Source: an uncultured Oxalobacter sp. (GTDB lineage: Bacteria; Pseudomonadota; Gammaproteobacteria; Burkholderiales; Burkholderiaceae_D). From it: 16,026 nt of DNA. Within the stretch, counting starts at the first letter, position 1. Every line of letters starts with the position of its first letter. The translations under genes and the position numbers were made by a program. Below, piece by piece: positions 12,660 through 16,026 of the stretch. The notes beneath the pieces were generated by a model, which saw only the letters and a program-made list of their open reading frames with translations, ran no database searches and was not told the DNA's origin. The stretch covers positions 1 through 16,026 of the forward strand of contig CAKQQG010000034.1 of NCBI GenBank assembly GCA_934270705.1. Reading direction: 5' to 3'.

Positions 12660-15533
12660 CTACCGTTTTTGGCGTGGAGTGAGCATGCCTTTCAGGTACT
12701 GACCGGTGAAACTGGCGGGTATGCGTGCGATTTCTTCGGGTGTACCGGTAGCGATGATATTGCCGCCGCCGGCTCCGCCTTCAGGGCCGAGATCGACAAT
12801 CCAGTCGGCTGTCTTGATGACATCGAGATTGTGTTCGATGACGACGACGGTATTACCCTGATCGCGCAGGCGATGAATGACCTTCAGCAGCATGTCGATG
12901 TCATGGAAGTGCAGACCGGTCGTCGGCTCGTCCAGAATATACAAGGTGCGTCCCGTATCACGTTTCGACAGTTCCAGCGAAAGTTTTACGCGTTGGGCCT
13001 CCCCGCCTGAGAGCGTGGTCGCACTCTGTCCGAGACGGATGTACCCCAGACCGACGTCAAGCAGGGTTTGCAGCCGTCTTGCGACTGCCGGTACAGACCG
13101 GAAAAACTCGAACGCTTCCTCGACAGTCATATTCAGTACATCGGAAATGTTTTTGTCCTTGTAGGTGATTTCCAGTGTCTCGCGGTTGTACCGTTTGCCG
13201 TGACAGACATCGCAGGGAACATACATATCCGGCAGGAAATGCATTTCCACCTTGATGACGCCATCGCCCTGACAGGATTCGCAGCGGCCGCCCTTGACGT
13301 TGAAGGAGAAACGTCCTGCGGTGTAGCCTCTTTCACGTGCTTGCGGAACACCGGCGAACAGTTCGCGGATCGGCGTGAAAAGACCGGTGTAGGTCGCCGG
13401 GTTCGAACGTGGTGTCCGACCGATCGGCGCCTGATTGACGGAAATGACCTTGTCGAAATGTTCCAGTCCCTCTATCGCTTCATAAGGTGCAGGTTCGGTT
13501 TGCGAACCGTACAGATGGTGCGAGACCGCTGCATAGAGCGTGTCGTTGATGAGGGTCGATTTTCCCGAGCCCGAAACGCCGGTTACGCAGGTCAGCAGGC
13601 CGACGGGCAGCTCCAGTGTGACGTTTTTCAGGTTATTGCCGGAAGCACCACGGATGATCAGCTGCCGTTCCCTGTCGGGTTTGACACGCTTGGCGGGAAC
13701 GTCGATGGACAATGTGCCGTTAAGATATTTTGCGGTCAGTGATTGCTCTGAATGCAGAATTTCGGCAGGTGAGCCGCTGGCGACGACGTTACCTCCGTGT
13801 ACGCCGGCACCCGGCCCCATATCGACGATGAAATCCGCCGTCCTGATGGCGTCTTCATCGTGTTCCACAACGATGACGGTATTGCCGATATCGCGCAAGT
13901 TCTTGAGAGTGGCGATCAGACGGTCGTTGTCGCGCTGGTGCAATCCGATGGATGGCTCATCCAGCACATACATGACGCCGGTCAGACCACTACCAATCTG
14001 GGAAGCCAGCCGGATGCGCTGGGATTCACCGCCGGACAGGGTTTCCGCACTCCGATCCAGCGACAGATAGTCCAGTCCGACATTGTTCAGGAAATGCAGA
14101 CGCGAGACGATTTCGTTGATGATCCGTTTTGCGATATCTTTTTTCGCGCCGGTCAGCGACAGGTTCTCGAAATAGGTCAGCGCTTCGTTCAGCGGCAGAC
14201 GGGTCAGTTCGTGAATGGCATGTTTTTGCTCTCCCTCACCGACCATGACGAAACGCGCTTCGGTCTTGAGACGCGCACCATGGCATGCCGGACAGACCCG
14301 TTCGTTGATGAGTTTGGCAAGGTCTTCTCGCACTGCCATGGAGTCGGTTTCACGATAGCGGCGTTCCAGATTGTTCAGGATGCCTTCAAAGCTGTGTTCG
14401 CGTATCCACGGACGGCCGTGGCTGTTCAGATAGGTGAACGGTATTTTTTCTTTTCCTGAACCGTACAATACGATATGGCGGATATTTTCCGGCAGTTCCT
14501 CGTAAGGGGTATTGATGTCGAAATGGTAATGATCGGCCAGATTTTGCAACATCTGGAAGTAAAATGGATTTCTGCGATCCCAGCCTTTGACGGCACCGGC
14601 TGCCAGCGACAGGCCGGGAAAGAGGACGACACGTGCCGGATCGAAAAACTCGATATGTCCAAGACCGTCGCATTCCGGACAGGCTCCCATCGGATTGTTG
14701 AACGAAAACAGCCTCGGTTCCAGTTCGTGCAGGGAGTAGCCGCATTCCGGACAGGCGAACTGGTTGGAAAAAACCAGTTCTTCTCCGGTATCCATGTTGA
14801 CGGCCAGCGCACGACCTTCTGCAATGCGCAGTGCAGTTTCGAAGCTCTCGGCAAGCCGTTGTTTGATGTCAGGGTTGATTCTGACCCGATCGACCACGAC
14901 GTCGATGGTATGCTTTTCATTTTTTTTCAGTGCGGGCAATTCATCCACATCGACGACGGTTGCTGCACGAGTGCCGCTTTTGACGCGGAAACGGATGAAG
15001 CCTTGCGCCTGCATCTGTTCGAACAGATCGGTATGTTCGCCTTTGCGGTTGGCGACGACTGGTGCGAGAATCATCAGGCGTGTACCTTCCGGCAGGGCCA
15101 GCACCGTATCGACCATTTGTGAGACGGACTGTGCGGTCAGCGGATTTTCCGGGTGCCGTGGGCAATGCGGGGTTCCCACGCGTGCGAACAGCAAGCGCAG
15201 GTAGTCGTAGATTTCGGTGACGGTGCCGATGGTCGATCGCGGATTGTGCGAGGTGGCTTTCTGGTCGATGGCGATCGCAGGGGATAGTCCCTCGATGAGA
15301 TCGACATCCGGTTTTTCCATCAGCTGCAAAAACTGGCGCGCATAGGCGGAGAGCGATTCGACGTAACGTCGCTGGCCTTCCGCATACAGGGTATCGAAAG
15401 CCAGTGAGGACTTTCCGGAACCGGAAAGGCCGGTAATGACGATCAGTTTGTTGCGGGGCAGGTCGATTCCGATATTTTTCAGATTGTGTGTCCTTGCGCC
15501 GCGGATGATGATTTTTTCTTGATTTTCCGACAT
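12660..15533 (-). CDS. uvrA: Excinuclease ABC subunit A
   Basis: A 957-residue UvrA (940 in E. coli), the ATP-dependent damage sensor of nucleotide excision repair. It works as a dimer with UvrB. Two ABC modules are present. The first has Walker A GLSGSGKS (35-42) and signature LSGGE (499-503). The second has Walker A GVSGSGKS (652-659) and signature LSGGE (841-845). Zinc modules are visible as C261/C264 with C285/C288, and C751/C754 with C774/C777, the latter the DNA-binding finger; a further CPAC lies at 414-417 in the insertion domain. All expected residues are intact. AGGA lies 11 bases before the ATG, a slightly long spacing. A LexA operator at 15565-15580 predicts SOS induction. Divergent from ssb, as in many proteobacteria. 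Confidence 0.98.
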   Translation of the reverse strand: MSENQEKIIIRGARTHNLKNIGIDLPRNKLIVITGLSGSGKSSLAFDTLYAEGQRRYVESLSAYARQFLQLMEKPDVDLIEGLSPAIAIDQKATSHNPRSTIGTVTEIYDYLRLLFARVGTPHCPRHPENPLTAQSVSQMVDTVLALPEGTRLMILAPVVANRKGEHTDLFEQMQAQGFIRFRVKSGTRAATVVDVDELPALKKNEKHTIDVVVDRVRINPDIKQRLAESFETALRIAEGRALAVNMDTGEELVFSNQFACPECGYSLHELEPRLFSFNNPMGACPECDGLGHIEFFDPARVVLFPGLSLAAGAVKGWDRRNPFYFQMLQNLADHYHFDINTPYEELPENIRHIVLYGSGKEKIPFTYLNSHGRPWIREHSFEGILNNLERRYRETDSMAVREDLAKLINERVCPACHGARLKTEARFVMVGEGEQKHAIHELTRLPLNEALTYFENLSLTGAKKDIAKRIINEIVSRLHFLNNVGLDYLSLDRSAETLSGGESQRIRLASQIGSGLTGVMYVLDEPSIGLHQRDNDRLIATLKNLRDIGNTVIVVEHDEDAIRTADFIVDMGPGAGVHGGNVVASGSPAEILHSEQSLTAKYLNGTLSIDVPAKRVKPDRERQLIIRGASGNNLKNVTLELPVGLLTCVTGVSGSGKSTLINDTLYAAVSHHLYGSQTEPAPYEAIEGLEHFDKVISVNQAPIGRTPRSNPATYTGLFTPIRELFAGVPQARERGYTAGRFSFNVKGGRCESCQGDGVIKVEMHFLPDMYVPCDVCHGKRYNRETLEITYKDKNISDVLNMTVEEAFEFFRSVPAVARRLQTLLDVGLGYIRLGQSATTLSGGEAQRVKLSLELSKRDTGRTLYILDEPTTGLHFHDIDMLLKVIHRLRDQGNTVVVIEHNLDVIKTADWIVDLGPEGGAGGGNIIATGTPEEIARIPASFTGQYLKGMLTPRQKR

Positions 15534-15564
15534 TGAAAAGACGATCCTGCAAATGAATGGCAGA

Positions 15565-15580
15565 CTGTGAATGCATACAG
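15565..15580. promoter_or_regulatory. LexA operator (SOS box) upstream of uvrA
   Basis: CTGTGAATGCATACAG is a perfect match to the proteobacterial LexA consensus CTGT-N8-ACAG, with an AT-biased centre. It ends 31 bases upstream of the uvrA start and lies 183 bases upstream of the ssb start. A minus-strand TTGACC (15580-15585) abuts the box and could be a -35 element, and GATAAT (15589-15594) lies further up. Either way a bound repressor would block uvrA transcription. Confidence 0.88.
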
Positions 15581-15637
15581 GTCAATCCATTATCATAACG
15601 TATTTGACAATCTTGCACAGAATGTCTGGCCTGTGAT

Positions 15638-15647
15638 GTCACGTGAC
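15638..15647. promoter_or_regulatory. 10-bp perfect palindrome GTCACGTGAC in the uvrA-ssb gap
   Basis: The palindrome sits in the middle of the divergent promoter region, flanked nearly symmetrically by CTGT (15631-15634) and ACAG (15652-15655). It is not a LexA box, because the half-sites are 17 bases apart. It may be a dimeric regulator site; no function is known to me. Confidence 0.35.
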
Positions 15648-15710
15648 GCGAACAGGCGCGATTTTTTCGTCCGGCTTTCGCTTGCAGTGTGTTTTGTGTC
15701 CACTGTGTCA

Positions 15711-15716
15711 TATAAT
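15711..15716 (+). promoter_or_regulatory. Candidate -10 element of the ssb promoter
   Basis: A perfect TATAAT ends 47 bases before the ssb ATG. The -35 is weak: TGTGTT (15688-15693) at a 17-base spacing, whereas the better TTGCAG (15682-15687) is 23 bases away. Confidence 0.55.
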
Positions 15717-15763
15717 GCAGTTTTGTTTACGTTATCACCCTTCATTCCCATCAGGAGAAAGTC

Positions 15764-16026
15764 ATGGCATCGATCAACAAGGTCATTATCGTCGGCAATC
15801 TCGGCCGCGATCCGGAAAACCGATATATGCCGAGCGGTGAACAGGTTACCAGTATTGCGGTTGCCACGACTGACCGCTGGCGAGACAAGGCGACAGGTGA
15901 TCTGAAGGAGCAGACGGAATGGCACCGTATTTCTTTTTTCGGCAAGCTCGCCGAAATCGCAGGCCAGTATCTGAAAAAGGGGTCGCAAGTTTATGTCGAA
16001 GGCCGTATCCGGACACGCAAATATAC
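15764..16026 (+). CDS. ssb: Single-stranded DNA-binding protein (partial, N-terminal 87 codons)
   Basis: The frame opens at ATG 15764, with AGGAG at 15753-15757 as ribosome binding site, and runs off the window after 87 codons. The visible part is the OB-fold of bacterial [21 protein letters not shown], then [32 protein letters not shown] and [15 protein letters not shown]. These carry the aromatic DNA-stacking positions expected (Trp40 and Trp54 equivalents in DRW and EWH). SSB tetramers coat single-stranded DNA during replication, recombination and repair, and recruit partners through an acidic C-terminal tail that lies outside the window. Divergent placement against uvrA is the classical proteobacterial arrangement. 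Confidence 0.97.
   Translation, partial: MASINKVIIVGNLGRDPENRYMPSGEQVTSIAVATTDRWRDKATGDLKEQTEWHRISFFGKLAEIAGQYLKKGSQVYVEGRIRTRKY

Noticed and set aside
13797..14459. Plus-strand ORF of 220 codons inside uvrA
   Set aside because: It lies antisense to conserved uvrA sequence, has no family resemblance or ribosome binding site, and is explained by codon bias of the real gene.
15701..15720. Second LexA box at the ssb -10 (CTGT...GCAG)
   Set aside because: The half-sites are ten bases apart and the right half is GCAG rather than ACAG, so it does not fit CTGT-N8-ACAG.

Overview
The window reads as ordinary chromosome of a betaproteobacterium, most likely Burkholderiales/Oxalobacteraceae and possibly Oxalobacter. 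That placement rests on gene order and protein character (kdsD-kdsC-lptC-lptA-lptB-rpoN-hpf with a divergent CPA2 antiporter, and divergent uvrA/ssb) and on my recollection of related proteins, not on a search. Base composition looks moderate and even, and I see no insertion sequence, integrase, prophage gene, CRISPR array or rRNA.

Layout. 1-1706, plus strand: the 3' end of a glycogen phosphorylase gene, an unrecognised 58-residue basic ORF, a hairpin/T-tract terminator lying directly against the ribosome binding site of a TehB-like SAM methyltransferase, and a small zinc-ribbon/membrane protein ending at a strong bidirectional terminator. 1771-2262, minus strand: an exported DUF2059 protein. 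2547-3644, plus strand: an exported choloylglycine hydrolase/penicillin V acylase-type Ntn hydrolase. 3722-3798: tRNA-Pro(GGG) with its own promoter and terminator. 3859-4719, minus strand: an exported six-repeat Sel1 protein. 4976-10329, minus strand: a compact seven-gene operon covering Kdo precursor synthesis (kdsD, kdsC), lipopolysaccharide transport (lptC, lptA, lptB), sigma-54 (rpoN) and ribosome hibernation (hpf), closed by an intrinsic terminator. 10623-12608, plus strand: a Kef-type monovalent cation:proton antiporter. 12660-15533, minus strand: uvrA. 15764-end, plus strand: the start of ssb.

Functionally the centre of the window serves the outer membrane. KdsD and KdsC make the Kdo precursor of the LPS core, and LptB, LptC and LptA are three of the seven parts of the bridge that carries LPS to the surface. 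Overlapping start/stop codons show that these genes are translationally coupled. The right end is a DNA-repair pair: a perfect CTGT-N8-ACAG LexA operator lies 31 bases upstream of uvrA, so uvrA, and perhaps ssb, is predicted to be SOS controlled.

I found no convincing undescribed system. The observations most worth checking are small-scale: the LexA operator, the terminator pressed against the methyltransferase start, the hairpin between rpoN and hpf, a kdsD start that may be leaderless, and the substrate of the exported amide hydrolase.
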